This document shows positions 22,101-37,100 of a DNA stretch of 64,000 nucleotides, piece after piece; position 1 is the first letter of the stretch; each line of letters starts with the position of its first letter. Position numbers and translations under genes: made by a program. Location of the stretch: NCBI GenBank assembly GCA_030549495.1, contig JAUIRK010000953.1, positions 710,001 through 774,000 on the forward strand. The letters are read 5' to 3'. Source of the stretch: Nectonema munidae (taxonomy: Eukaryota; Nematomorpha; Nectonematoida; Nectonematidae). Below the pieces are notes generated by a model that searched no databases, was not told the origin of the DNA, and was given only the letters and a program-made list of their open reading frames with translations.

Positions 22101-25100
22101 TCCATAATTAAACATTTTTCTTTCACAATTACGACAAAAATGTTCACCCTTAAAAACGTTGAGCAACGAATATTTCTAATTATCCTGTTTTATCTCTTCC
22201 ATTAAAAAAGGAGCTGTAATTTTGAAATTTCTGTGGTCTCGTATTTCAGTTGTGGTGAAGTCTTTGCTCGCTAATTAGAGGCAACGTGATTTCAACGTAT
22301 AAAAATGATCTCTCGTAATAGACAAGAGTGACTGATTTGATTCATGAAATTTACTATTTATTTAATTATATATATTTCGCAACATGTACAGATTCGCCGC
22401 AAAACTCTAAATCTTTGGTTCAATACAAACTCGGTTTGTCAGAAAGGAAGCAAGGCTGGATCTTCAGAATTGCTAAAAGACACTCTGGTAGGCATTTAGT
22501 CTTTGCCATCAAATCTCCCAACAATTGTCAGATTGGAGCTTGGTTCATGAAGTTTCAAATTCAGAGCTCTCACACTTCTAAGACTTTTGCGTTTCAAACA
22601 CCGATTTATATTTTGTATAATGCGTGGAATCCAAGTAACTCTATTTTGCTCACTTTTCAACGACAATTTGGGAATGCTATCCGTATAATCCATTATCCTA
22701 CGTCCAAAACAGAATCGAGTGGAAATGTTTGTTATAATTAAAGGATATTATGCATTAAAACTTCTGTCAAAGAAAAAGTAGAATATTATTTGGAAAAATA
22801 AAAGATTTCTAAAAACAACATCATGAAAACTAAATGAGATTTAAGAAAAGTTGACAAATTCATAAAAAGAGGAAGAAAAATAGTAAGTTGATGAGATAAT
22901 AGTAGAAATTAAATTGTTATTTATTTAAATGATCTGGTTAAATACCACGAGTGGAAGGAAATTAGTTTTAGACTTGGGAATTCTTTTTCTCCAAACGTTA
23001 GTTTCAATTAAGAGTTTAATAATGATTTCAATAACAAGTTCATTGAACTTTCTATTTCGAGCTGTCCATTGATTTTTGACATTGCGAAAACTAGATACTA
23101 AAGCATACAAATTTATTGAAGAAGTCTTTAAACATTTTTAATGTTGTGTATCAAATATATCAAAGCAGAGTATAATTAGATATTTTTTACAATATGTTCG
23201 TGTCTTTTTTCTACAATTTTTAAATCCACATTTTCTTTGCCTCTCTCTCTCTCTTCATGATTATATGTTCTTTTCTATCGCGTCTCATGATGTCAATGAC
23301 TCTTCTTTTTTAGGCACGTACTCATTTTATAAGATTCCATGTATGATGTTGCGTTTTCTCTTCAGAAATCTTAAAGGCTCATTTTTGATTCTGCATTGGC
23401 ATAAAGATATATTCTCCAAACATTTACCACGGTCATGTCTAGCATTCTTGTTATGAAGTACAAATATCATTTCTTGCTTCTAATAGACGTTGAATATTGT
23501 GCAGCAAGCCAGCCATGTGTGCCTGTCTATACCTCGCATGTACTTATAGTAATGTTTTTAGCAATGCTTATTTGATATTTAAGTTACATTTATACATAGA
23601 AGGCCATCTTTGAAGATTAGAGTACGGCTCAATAAAGCCATGCTTAGTCCAGGCATTCATGCACGAATTGTCCAACCATTTAACACAAAGAATTTCATTT
23701 TTATTACCAAATCGGTAATCCAAGCTTCTTCTCTCTAGCCTTTTCATTTTTTGTCATTTTTCGATGGATAACTTTCCATCCTATTACTTCGAGCTATTCC
23801 AAGCGCTCCGAACTTTTTGTTCTTAAAGTCTTGTCATGGAGCAAAGCCAGTAAAAAATTATCAAAATATATATAACATATTTCTGGTTTATCATTTCTTG
23901 ATAACAAGTAAAAGACAACATTAGTACCAAGATATCACAAAATGCTCGTAACTTAAAACCAAATTTAAATGGCTTAAATTGTTTCATGAAATGACGTCTA
24001 TAATACTTCACAATCATTTCATCAATTGAAAGATGTTGAGAAAAATAACCCCATTGGATAAAATAGTGCTTCAAAATTTAAAGAGGAGGCCTAATCTTGA
24101 AACATCTCTCCAAGCTTGAGTTCACCCCATCATTATCAATCTTATGATAATAGGATATGATTTTTTGCAAAAGATTTCTTCACATATTTTTTGATAAGAT
24201 CAATGGCTAAGTCACTTGCATCAGACCAATGTCAGCAAACACTTTGTAGGGTGTTGTATCCACTAAACAAAAGAACACGAAAAAGGTTTTGATCTCATCT
24301 ACACTTGTATAAAAAGTTGGATCAGTTTTGATTGTTTTAGCAGAACGCTTAGTCTCTTTCTTGTGAATTTCAAAAATCTTAAAATCCAACAGTTTTTTCA
24401 AAAATTGATAAAGATGAAACACTTGACTTTTCTAATTTCTTTTTATCAACGCTGCGAAAAGATGAAGCGTAGCTGATTTTCTTATGAGACTTGTTCCGAC
24501 ATGCTTTCTTCTTTTCCAACTGATCTAGAATCATTGTCATCCAGTAAAAATATCAATTGATCCAGGATACCATCGAACAAATTTGGTGAATTCGTTGACT
24601 CCTCTTTCCCATCATCTTCATCGGTTAAAACATGTGTTTGTGGAGGAACGAAAATGGCTTGTGTGAAAACGTTTACCTTTTTATTTTGTCATTCAATTAA
24701 AGCGAACTCACAAGCTAGGAAATGAGTTTCATTCACTCCTATTAGTTTCTAAACATATTTTTAAATGATTTAAATTTGAAAATGACTTTTCTCATTCATA
24801 TTGTCTTCTAGAGATATTTTATAAATGATTTTCTTATTAGATATAGCTTTATTCTTTGTTAACAATGTCCTCTTATGATGATTGACATCAATATTTAAAG
24901 GTCTTTAATTTTTATTTTTATGAAATTTGTCTTATTTGATGAGATATATAATATATTTAAAGAAGAAAGGTATTTTCGATTTTGAAAAAAAATGATATCT
25001 AGTCTAAAACTTTGAGTAAAAAGAATGATTAACTCAGAAAAACAAAATTTATTTCTTTTAAAAAAAGATAAAATTGGATTTTTTCTGTCTAACACGATAT

Positions 25101-28100
25101 ATTAATAATTTTTATTCACGGCAAATAATTTTCAAGCATTATAAAAAAAGATGGTTAGACTAAAAACCCCAAAAAAAATTCGAAAGTTTTAAGGAGTTTT
25201 TAGGATTTTTTTTGTAGTGCTTTAAAAATATTTGTCGTTTTTTGCAATTTTTGAGGTGATACGGGATTTTCGCGGTGTTTTGGGATGCTTGGGGTGTTTT
25301 GAGCAATTTTTAAGATCTCTTTTGTAGTGCCTTAGAATTATTTGCCGTGTTTGGGGATGTTTTGTGGTGCTTTCGGTTATTTCTGGGTGTTTTGGGATTT
25401 TTAGTCTAACCCTTTTTTGTAGTGCTTTAGAACTATTTGGGGTGTTTTGCGATGTTTTAGCGTATTTTGAAGTGTTTTGGAATGTTTTGGGGTGCTTCCA
25501 GTTATTTCTGTGTGTTTAGGGATTTTTATCTAACCCTCTTTTTTGAAGTGCTTTAGAATTATTTGGCGTTTTTTGGGGTGTTTAGTCTGACTCAGGAAAA
25601 ATTTCTTTGATCAAAGACAACATAATGAAGCTTCGAGGAGAAAGACTTTTATGGATGCGAGTCTAAAATTTTGGCTAGACAGAGTTGCAAATCTTTCCTG
25701 TGCGTAAATAAAATGTGTTTTCGCGAGTAGAAGTATCTAACTTTGCAACCGTGCTCTATATCTGGGTATTTCGATGGTACAGATTAGCCCAGATTAATGA
25801 GCTTTCATTTTTACCAAAATTCATGCCGACATTTTTTATTTTGAATAAATTTAGACACCAAATAATATTTTTTTAAAACCTTAATTTTTATATATATATA
25901 TATCCATTATATAAAGAGAAATTCGGCTTGACATAAATTCAGTTAACCTGTTAAATTGCCAAGCGAATAAATCGCGCTAAGCAGAGTTTTGGTCTAAACA
26001 TCTAGGGCAGTGATTCTTAACCTGGGGTCCACGGGCGTCTCAAGGAGTCGTCCATGAACAGTTTTTCATTTTCGTATAAAAAAAAACTCAAAATGATTGA
26101 AAACAATCAAGCAATTTGTACGCGCAAAAATAACTGAAGCAAATAGCAAACTTTTAAAGTTTCAAATAATAGCAAACGGCAGCTTTTTGCCTTTTCTCTT
26201 TCAATTTACGTGAAATTTGTTTTGCTACCGCGATTTGACGTCATTTAAGATCAAATAATTCACGTCTACAAAATAAAGTACAAATATTAATTGTGTGAGA
26301 AGTTGCTTTATGACTTTTTATGTGAAAATTTCCTTGTAGTGGGGGTCCATAGCTTTTGTCAACTTCTTAAAGGGATCCATGACTTAATAAAGGTTAAGAA
26401 CCCCTCATCTAGGGGAGGGGGGGGGGGCGAGGGCTGACCAATAATATTTTTCTGTACACATATTATAGCTTTTTATATAAATTATTTTCTTTTTTCATGA
26501 ACCCAAATATAAAATGAACTTATTTTGGTTAAAAAAGTTAAACTTAAAACAAATTTCCTGATATAAAATATAAAAAAAATGGAAACATTGATAAAAAAAA
26601 TTATAATAAATGCCCTCTACAATAACCCCCCAAAAATTAAACAAAAATGATTTTTTTCTACCTAATAATTTCAAGAATTTGTGACACTGCTACATATATT
26701 CAATAATAATTTAAACACTAATAAAAAAGACCTTATGTACGAATACTGATACAAAACTTTTTCAATTTTTTATGAAAATGACAACGTTAATGTTCTAAAC
26801 CACGGCGTTAATAAAGAAGCTCCAAAGGCATCACATTTGTTTGCCCTTCAAAATAATTTTACTTAAACAAAATTTTGTTAAAAGACGACGTTGTTTACAT
26901 GCCACATGAAGAATGGAGAAGAGAGGGCCTTTTGAATACGGTAGGCAAAATTTGGAATAATTTAGCGATAAATTCGGCGGCACATATCAACTCCAACCAC
27001 AACTTTATCTTTTGGAATTTTGCGCAGGTAAGATCATATTTACTTTTCCATCGAGGCTCTCAAGATATCATACGTAGGAAGCAAATCAAACAATCTAGAG
27101 CTGATTAACTGTTTTGGAAAATAAAAAATGAGATAAGACTTTTTTGCTAACTACGAAGTATGATGTCGTAAGCATAATCAGAGCGCCTACTGAAGAAAGC
27201 AAACGCGATTTGTGATGACTTTTAAGTACTCAAATGCGAAGGTTCAAATCACGTTTAGTATATTGTGCTAACTTTGACAATATAGAATAGTTGAGCAGAT
27301 TTTAAACATAATATAAATAGTTGTAATTAGGATATAGACAAATTAATTTGGAAAAGATATAAATAATATTTCTAAAAATACATGTGATATGATCAATTAA
27401 ATCCAAAATATCTTAAATATTTATGATCAGTAAAACCAACCAACCTTCTATTTTGCTTTGGAATGATGGAAATGATATTTGTTGAGTAAACTGCAAAATA
27501 AATATTTAAACCTTTGCAGCCACAATTAAATGAGCTTGTGTGGCCGGCATTATGTGATGTAAATTTTGAATTTAGTTTCTTTTATTGATATTAACCACGA
27601 TAATTATGCATATTGAACTTTTGCAAAGGAATCTTTCAATTTTGATTTATACATTTTAAAATGCAAAAGTTTCAAGCCGGAATACTGGAAGCAAGCTTCT
27701 ATGTTCTTGCCAGATCAGGATTGGACCAGAGGTTATGGAGTGATCCTGTTTCAGTGGTTCGAAGCATTGCGGCGCAAGTAAGGACATTTTCGTACACACA
27801 AAAATCGAGAAATGAAGCCCACAATGTTGTCACCTCTTCAAGGTAAACTCTGCTCAAGACGGTGGCGTTTTGATGGGAAGGTGGGACGGAAACTACGCCG
27901 ATGGCCGCAGTCCCAGCCAATGGAGTGGGAGTGCACGCATCCTTTTGGAGTATATGGCAACTGGGAGAAGCGTGAAATATGGGCAGTGCTGGGTTTTTGC
28001 TGGCGTTGCAGCCACAAGTAATCCTCACCTTTCTGCTAATAATACGACTTCACGTTGTTAACGTCTTCTTCACGATGACAAAATCGGTAAGGAGGACATT

Positions 28101-31100
28101 AGGGAAACACAGACAAAAAGGGCATGCGCTCATCATGCTTCATTGCAGCGACTTATTTTTAAGAAGAAAGACATGACGGCTTTGAGATAGATACAACTTT
28201 ATATAAAGTAAGTTTAAGTTTACTTTTTAAAATATAAATATATAAATTTATGCTTTTTATTTTTAAAAAAAAAATTTTAAATACATAACTATGAAATGTA
28301 ACTTTTTTTGTTAAATTATTGAAACTTTAAGAAATGCAAATCATTTTAACAAAAAGTTGAGGATTCAATGCGAGCTTTTAATTTTAAATGGAGAGAGTTC
28401 ATTTTCGATACGATGTGTTCTCCTCACATGATCCCTCTTTGATTCAAGTGAAGATGTGATGAGTGAAATGTTTAAAAATTATCCCATATTTTAGTTCTTA
28501 AAGTGTTTGGAATTTCTTCGAGAGTTGTTACAGAAATTTTTTCTGCGCATGACTCTGACAGAAGCTTGACTATCAACTTATTTTTTGACAAAGCATACAG
28601 AATTAATCACAAATTTTCGGAACAGATTTGGTACTTTTTACTTTTACATGCGCATTTATTTATAGCTTTTCAGAGATCTGTAGATAAAATGGCGCTGAAT
28701 TCATTATGAAAAAAAGGAATGAAATAAAATAATAGGCCGTAAAACTTTTATTTTTGAAAAAGAAACCCCGCTTCTCCTCGTACTGACTTTCTTTCCGCGC
28801 ACTTAATTTGTCAACGGTATGCTGATCTGTTGATGACCATTAGTGTTCGAAAATTTATCTTTATAAGGATTTTCGTTTCTTTTTTTTCATGAATCAAAGT
28901 TTTAGTGCCTAGAAATTTTTTTCAAAGATCAATAATGATTGCTTGAAAAATTATTCCCTCGAATTTATAGTTTTTTGAACATGTAGTGAACATTCTCAAT
29001 CTCTCTTAGGAAGACGCCTAGAAAAAATTAATAGCGTTACAAAGATATTTGAAGTATTTTGCCGCTGATGTATCTTAATTCCACAAATGATCCTAAATTT
29101 AAAAAAAATAATTCCAATTTTATATATAAACTTTAGATCTCATTAGAAACTTTTTTACGCAACATATGGCAATTGTATTAACTTGCTCTATATATGCAAA
29201 TACAGACAAGCTCGTACAAAGCAAATTCAGAATACACCAGATTTATACGTAAAAAAGATTTTTATAGTCACGCTATTTATGTGGAAGAATTTATTAGAAA
29301 TTATTTTGAATCGTATCCTCTGTTTATGTGCATCACCAAAAGTCTAAATGCAGGGAAATTGAGATCAATTGGGGCGAGAAATAATTTAGTAAAACAAATG
29401 TCAGTTTTTATACAAACAACTTCGAATTTAAACTTTTTTTTGGAACAAAATTTCCTACAAAAACCTGATTTTTCTAAGTTGTCTGTATCGCATCATAGGG
29501 AAGAATAAACTAGATGAACATATGATAAAGATGAATCGAAGCCAGACCAACTGTATCGAGACGCTACGCTCCTACAACTAAGCCATCTATCGATTGAAGA
29601 GTATTCTTTGGTAAAAAAATATATAAATAAAGTGCTGTTTCAAATAGGTTATGTTAAAACAACAGGTTTTAAATTTTTTTTATTTAAAATGAAATAATAA
29701 TTGAAAGATATAAATGTATTTTAATCATTTCTAATATACTTAAAATGTACTCTAAGCTTCCTATATTAAAACTTACTGTAATCATAATATTTTTGTTGCC
29801 ACGAAGTCTATTTCAAGAAAGCATTTGTTAATACTTTTATTGAAAGCATTAACCGACATATTTGCAAAATGAAGAATCTTCTTTCTTTCTACTTCCTCCA
29901 CTTCTTCGCTCCTCAAAGATATAGAAATTACTTTCTCATGTGGTTTACTTAAATGAATTGTATTTTATTTTTATTAAATTTTGATTTGATCCGCATTTTC
30001 ATTTATGTGATGATAACAAAAAAGGGATAAAATGATAAAATATCCAAACATTGTGACTTTTCTAATAAAATAAACGATTGCCGTATTGCTAAAGACGTGT
30101 CCGTTATACAATGGGATAGCTAGAGGGCGACCCCAGTATGGTCCTTGGACCTTTGCATACACAATTTCTGATTCCTGAGAATATATGTATATTGTTATAT
30201 ATAAAATTTTATTCTTCCTACTTTTTATAAAGATTACGTATAATGTGGATGTTAGAGTTGTTCTATTAGTTAAAATTCTAAACAAGTCTCAATAAATTCT
30301 TTTTATAGTCCCCCATATAATGAGGACTTTATTCGAACGTTTCCCGAACTTTTTTTGGTGTGGTCACTTGTGTTTAAGACGGTTATAAAAAGCCTGTTTT
30401 TAAGGGGTTTTGGTGATTTTCATAAAAAGCGAAACTTACAACCGGTTATTTCAAATCGACAAACATTTCGTATTTAATCGTTTTTATTTTAATATAACTA
30501 AAATTAATAATTATGTTATATTTATGTTTAATAGCATTTATATTTTTTAAAAATGTTAAAGTAATTTCATGAAAGTTTTTAAAAAGTTAGGAAAATATGC
30601 AAAATTAAACTCCAAAGACGACGACAAAATTTATTGGTAAAGTGATACAATTAATTTTGGATTGTTCTCTTCTTTGTATGACTGATCGATATATTAGGTT
30701 TAAAAAGTGTATTGATAATAATTAATTTTTCTCCATATATCATTCGAATGTGGTGCATTTGAAGCCGAAATAAAAATTAATTTGCTATATCATGCTCAAT
30801 AAAACCGCCAGGTGTTAAAATCTAAAGATCTTTTTCTTCTATAGAATTATTCTTCGTTCAAATTTATCTGAAAGAACATAGAAAGCTTTAAGCTTTCTAA
30901 TAATAAAAATTGAAAAAATATGAGAATAATATTCCTTCAATTTTAAAAATTAAAAATTAAGCTTAAATTAAGTTATTAAATTTTTTTTTGAAAAAAAAAT
31001 CAATTTTTTGAATTTTATAATAAATACTTTTAGTCCTCACTCTTCCTTTATTATTATTGTTGTTGTTTTTATTGTTATTATTTATATTATTTATTTAATT

Positions 31101-34100
31101 AAAACAAAATTATAAATTGAAAACAAATCTAAAAAAAGGGCTTATCTGAGTATTTGATAGCATATTGTCTTGGTAGCAAAGAGTCCTAGTAACGAACTGT
31201 CTCGTAGCGAAGTGTCCAATAATGAAATGTCCGGGTACGAACGGTCCGGACACCGTAAATATATGTATATTTATTTATACATCAAAATCGCGTTTAATCG
31301 ACTTTGGAAAATTTTTGTGTTGACAAAGTGGTTTCTTAATTTTGCGTTATTTTTGAACACCAGTGGACACGCTGAAAAATGTATGAACATGATGGAGCCC
31401 AATTACAAAGACTTAAGATTTAGGACTTCAATCCTTTAAAAAAGATACGCTCTTAGTGAGTTAAATTATGATTGAACAAACAAGAAATAGTAGATTATTC
31501 TTTTTTTGAGTTTAAAAGAGTTCTAGCATTTTTATTTATAAAATGTATTTTTCTAAATGCAAACATGCTAGATGTGGCGAATACGAAAGAAAGCCTCAAT
31601 TTGTTTTTTGTGTCAAGAAGAACTGAGATGAGTGAAGCATATAATATAATTTCAGGCTATTTATTAAAATAATAGTCCATATATATTGTATTCAAAAAAG
31701 TGTCAATTTTTTGTGAAAGCCTACAGCTATTTTTTTTATATAAGCAAGTCCATTTTCTGGATCAGCCCTCAGGTTGCTAAGGACTAATTTAAAGAGTTTT
31801 TGTTGCATATTAGATATCGTTATCCCTTCGATTATCCGTAACGTCAAAATCTGACAGGTTTTTTTGAGAACAGATTTTCTTATGACAGAAATAATCCGTT
31901 AATCTCAAAGATCCGTCGTTTTTTTGCAGGGACCGAATGTGACGGAAAAACGCTGCTTCACTGATCAAAAGTAGATCCACCATCTTTTATTTGTACATTT
32001 AACTTTATACCTTTTGGTTTTCTCTCCCCCAAATCCTGACTATGCTACTGTAAGAAGCGTATATTTGCTCTAACAAACATAAAACTTTGAAACAGGGCTT
32101 ATCACTCCTGGGTGGAAGCGTGGATGAAAAGAAAAGATTTGGAGGGCAGTCACCTCGATGGATGGCAGGTTGTTGACGCTACGCCCCAAGAAAGAAGTCA
32201 TGGTATACTTTTATTTTGTTTACATGCATACTCGATAACCAATAAAATCAATTGTCATCAAGTTCGCTACACTTTCTATTCTATAATCTAAGTTGGCGAT
32301 GTTCATTCTTGAAAAACTTTTTGCAACTTCGAAAGAATCCCTAACACCAATGGTGTTGATGCTTATTTTTGCTTTTTATACACTTTGAAGAATTACATAA
32401 TAAGTGAAATGTAAGCTAGAATGAATTCTACAACGGAAAGTATATATGATGAAATTATTTATGTGTTTTATATACAAAGAATAATCATTAAAAAATAAAG
32501 GCCTGCAAAAACTTTGCCAGTATGTTCTAATTTGAAAGGATCATCTGTTTTGAAGCTTTCTTTCCCTAGATTTTATGCGTGTATTCAAGGTACAGCGGTG
32601 AGTGGCCTTGGTCCATGGCGCCCTTTTTTGAAATTAAAATGAAACATCAATCTTTTATATGCAAAAAAAAACAATTTTATAGAAATTATTATTTTTTAAA
32701 TATATATGTATACAGTAACGTAGCCAGAAATTTATATTTGGAGGGGCCAAATGGGGCACATACTTACCTACTGGCTTTGTCTCAAATTAAAGCATCAAAT
32801 GCTGCTTATAACAACTTTTCTCTTTACGTTTATAAGCTCCTTTCTCTACTTGTGTCTTTCTATTTCTTTGTTAAGGTTTTAGATTTTATCATGGTTAGTA
32901 TTTACTTTCGTTTCTCATAGCAAAGGGGAATTTTTTATTATAAATTTGTTACAGGTAGAAAGCCCAACTTACAAAGTTGACAGTTTCATCATTTACCGTA
33001 AATGATATCAATAATAATTTTTCTATATTTTGATTTTATTTGCTTTATATTGTTCGTATAAGCCCATTGTCAAAAATTAATTCATTATTTCATTTTAATT
33101 TGTAAATTTCAATTTTTTGATGCTGGGGCCCATAACTTAGATAGAAGGCCCGGCCCCAAGTGGCCCATAGCTCGCTACTTGACTGTGTACATATATATAT
33201 ATTTAGAAATTCAGTGTAATACGAATTTGCTTTTAAAGGTCCAACTTGATTAATAGTAGCGAGCTAGTTGATTATTATTTTTGAAAGCCTCCCCCCCCCC
33301 CCCCCCCGAAATTATTTTCTGAATACACAACTGCATTCAAGTATATATAAAGTGTACGTTTTTACCATTGGTTGATTTCTAATACTTGCCATTTTCTTTG
33401 TAGGAAGATTCACGCTAGGTCCAACTTCTGTTGAAGCAGTTAAGCGTGGAAAAATCTTTTCAAAATTCGACACTGCCTTTGTGTATTCGGAAGTAAATGC
33501 TGATGTCTTGTACTGGTACCTGCCTACTCCCTTCACTAGGCCCAGATTACTGAAAAAGGATACAAGCCAGTAAGTAACATTTTGAGCATTTGGATCCGTG
33601 ACTGGACATTTGGCTGAATGGACCTTTATCCGGACGGACTTTTCCCCAAAAATGTACATTCAATTTGAGATTGTAGACGTTGCTTTACTACAGTAAGATT
33701 GCAAGCTTCTGCTCTGTAAAAATCGACAGCGTAATTTTTGTTTTCTTTTATATTATTCAAAATTTCTATACACAAATTGTGTGATGAATAATTTTGTCTA
33801 CTAGAAGTTACACGACAAATGCTACATTCGGCCAAATGTCCATTTGGGAAATTTTTTTGTTAGGTCAAATGTGCGGGTACCGAAATTTATATCCAAAATT
33901 CTTTAGAAAAAATATTAATCTGTCCTTTTCGGACACAAAATATTAAAAAACTATTACTTATACTGTCAAAACTGCTTTAACGACTGCTTATATTAAACAA
34001 CTACTTCTTTATAGCATCAGTTTCAATTCTTCTCAATTAATGCTGATTGAGCTCATTCGGCCTTCATCAAGCGTCTTCTTGTTCACAAAAACAAATTTTG

Positions 34101-37100
34101 GTTGTTCCATCAAAGTGCTCTTGACTGATGATTAAGGAAAACCGTAAACTTGTGTACCTGAGCTTATTTTTTCATCTTGGTAAACAACCATAAATCGGTT
34201 TACTATTAAACTACGCTTATTTTGGGGAAAAAATTGGCCTAGAGATGCGATATTAGTGCTGAAACAGTTTAATTTCGAATCAAACTCTCAAAGAAAACAA
34301 ATCTGTATTAAGAAATCACTTAATAATTGTGAAGAAATAAAACGATGACAAGCAAGTTGTTATTTAATAGAAGCGGCCAGTTAAACAGGTTTGACTGTAA
34401 GGTAAGATTTGATTGGTTTATTCATTAAATTTATTTTTTCGTTTTAGAATTGGCTTCTCTCTGTGCACACATAAGCCTGGTTTTACGGATTACAAAGGCA
34501 ACAGAGATAGACTGGACATCACCTATAATTACAAACACAGTGAAGGTAGATGATTTTTCTTTCCTTAAAGTCATCCAATTGAAACTAGAAGTTTTGATTA
34601 GCTAATAGTTTAATCACTCACTTTTATAACTCATTGATTGACAACTTATGTAAAATTTGATAAACATTTTTTAAAGATTTTTTGAATCAATTAAAGCAAA
34701 TGTAAAAATTTGTTAACTAATGATATTCAATGAAATGCTTCATGGTATTTCGGGAATGAGATAAGCTAAACATGAACAATTAGCTTTATTATCATGGTCA
34801 GTAAAAGAAAGAAAGCTTATTTAAAAAAAGTGTACATGTGGGAAAATGAAAAATAATAGCCGGATTTTAATTTTTTTTTTTTTTGGGAATTTTTTTCGTT
34901 ACTTCTATGAGCAAAATTTTATTTTTACTTAGGAAGCCCCATTGAGAGAAAAGTTTACCGGAGAGCCTTGAACACAATAAAGAATTTTAGAGGCATGCGT
35001 ACACCACGTATGTTTAATGTGAGCCGAATTAGTAGAGCACAAGAGGAATTTAAAGAAGTAGAAATTAACATCTACACTCACAATATCGTAAGTTTCTTCT
35101 TTTCAACTCTTTTTCTCTGAAATTTCTTCCTCCAATTTCAATTAAACCGTTTAAGCCAAAAAAATGTTACAAAGAGATTTTACAGAGTGTAATTTGCATT
35201 TGTTCTAATGAATTATCATCCGGCTGATGATTAAAAAATTATTGACTCAGGATCTCTTAGAAATCTCAAAGTCTTCTGTAGTGAATCCAAGGGATTCCAT
35301 AAGAAAAGTACAGGGGTCTACGAGTTATATTGTATTTACTATAAAAGTAACCCTGTGAATTTTGTAAACATCAAAATAAATCTTTTAATTGAATAAAACA
35401 AAATATAATTTTCTTTCGCTCTAAATAAATTTTTTGATTATTTCAAAAGTTCTCATGTTAAATAAAACTAATTAAAAGAATTTTTGCTAAGCAATCGTTA
35501 GACCCTATTTTTAAAATGGCGAATACTTGAACTTATAAATACAATTAATCAGAACCTTAATAATAGATCATTTTAAATTAAATTAAGTTACCTTAATAAT
35601 AGATTATTTTAAAATCTTTTTTATCTTTTAATTCCTTTTTTAATTTTTTATACTTACACCGTTCTTAAACTCCTTCAGACATCCCTTCATAATTCAATAT
35701 GGATACACAGTCTAAACTTCCACACAGAGAAAGATCATCGCGCCCAAGATCTTAAGCGATTTCTAACTTTTTCCATCTAATCACACCCTTCCTGTCGATA
35801 CTATATACTTGAATTTAGAAGACTAAAATCTAATGTAATTTTAGCACACTCGATTCAATTAGAAAAAACTCCCACACCTCTCCCACCCAATAGGCTTTCT
35901 TACTCTTACCTACCCCAAAATCTTTACCCAAACGTCGTAAAATGCTTGATCCTAAGCTAACTATTGTTAAACTATTGATTCCACTTCTTCTTGCAAAGAG
36001 AAATTAATTAACGTTAACACAAACTCAAATTCCTTATCCATTTCTCAAACTAGAAGCTCTTTATTTCAGCACCCAATACCTTCACTTTTCATCCATCAAG
36101 AGAAAGAGCAATAAAATCTCTTAATGATAACACTATCTCCTTAAATAATCTTCCTACTTCTTATAAATTTTTTCTAACCAAGATCCCAAACTTGATTCCT
36201 TTTTTTCCTAAATGAAAACTAAAGATTACAACTACGAAAATCTAAACTCAATTATTCATATTAAAAAAATTTGTTAAAAAGGTAAACTACCGCATTTATT
36301 TAAACTAAGCAACTCCATCATTGCTAAACACCTGTTGAATAATAACCCAAGAATAATTCTCAAACTTTCTCTCGAAATATAAATGGAATTTCTTCAATTG
36401 TGCTCAGTTGTGGTAGTAGGGGAGATTCGATCTCTGGTTGCGTCTTCATTACCTATCCCAGTTCAACTCCTCGCAACCAAACTCATCTTTTTCCACCGCC
36501 TGTCTTTGTTTTCTTAAATTTCGCAAAATCTCAAGAACAATCACAGCTCGCTCAACAAAATATTTCATTTTAAAAGATATAACTAAATAAATATATACTT
36601 TGAATTAAAAATCAAAAAGTGGCATAATCTTACGGGGTACTTCAATTAAACATAAATTTAAAACATTTTTTAAGTACAAAATAGTGAAAGCTTTCCAGTT
36701 TTAAATTAATTATTTTATTTTAATTCATTGTGGTGGTTCCAGTAATAATTTTCGCCTCCCTTTAATGCCTCTAAAGCTACGAAACTTTGAGAACCCTCTG
36801 TCCTAGAGGGCTTCCACTAAATCTTTCAGTTGTCTGGACTCGCTATAATTAACGCCCAGTCTAAATAGATAGAATTGAAGTCATTTCCCAAATGTAGAAA
36901 GAAGGGTAGAGAGTATTAACGTTATTTTTGAAAGATATAACGAAAGCGAGAGAATGAATGAACTTAAGCACATATGTGAAAAATATTGCCTTTGACATTT
37001 CAAATTTTTTCTCCGTTGCTTCTTTAATTCTAAAGATAATGGCATCGAAACATCTTTTCACTCCTTATTTATAACATTCTATCGTAATTTATGAGGAAAC

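Noticed and set aside
22328-22741. Reading the whole 137-codon frame as one exon
   Set aside because: Homology begins at 22392 after an AG and must leave at 22634, where NAWNP joins NDVVYMP of the next exon in phase.
27180-27260. tRNA-like B box (GGTTCAAATCAC)
   Set aside because: No convincing A box or cloverleaf and no second copy in the window.
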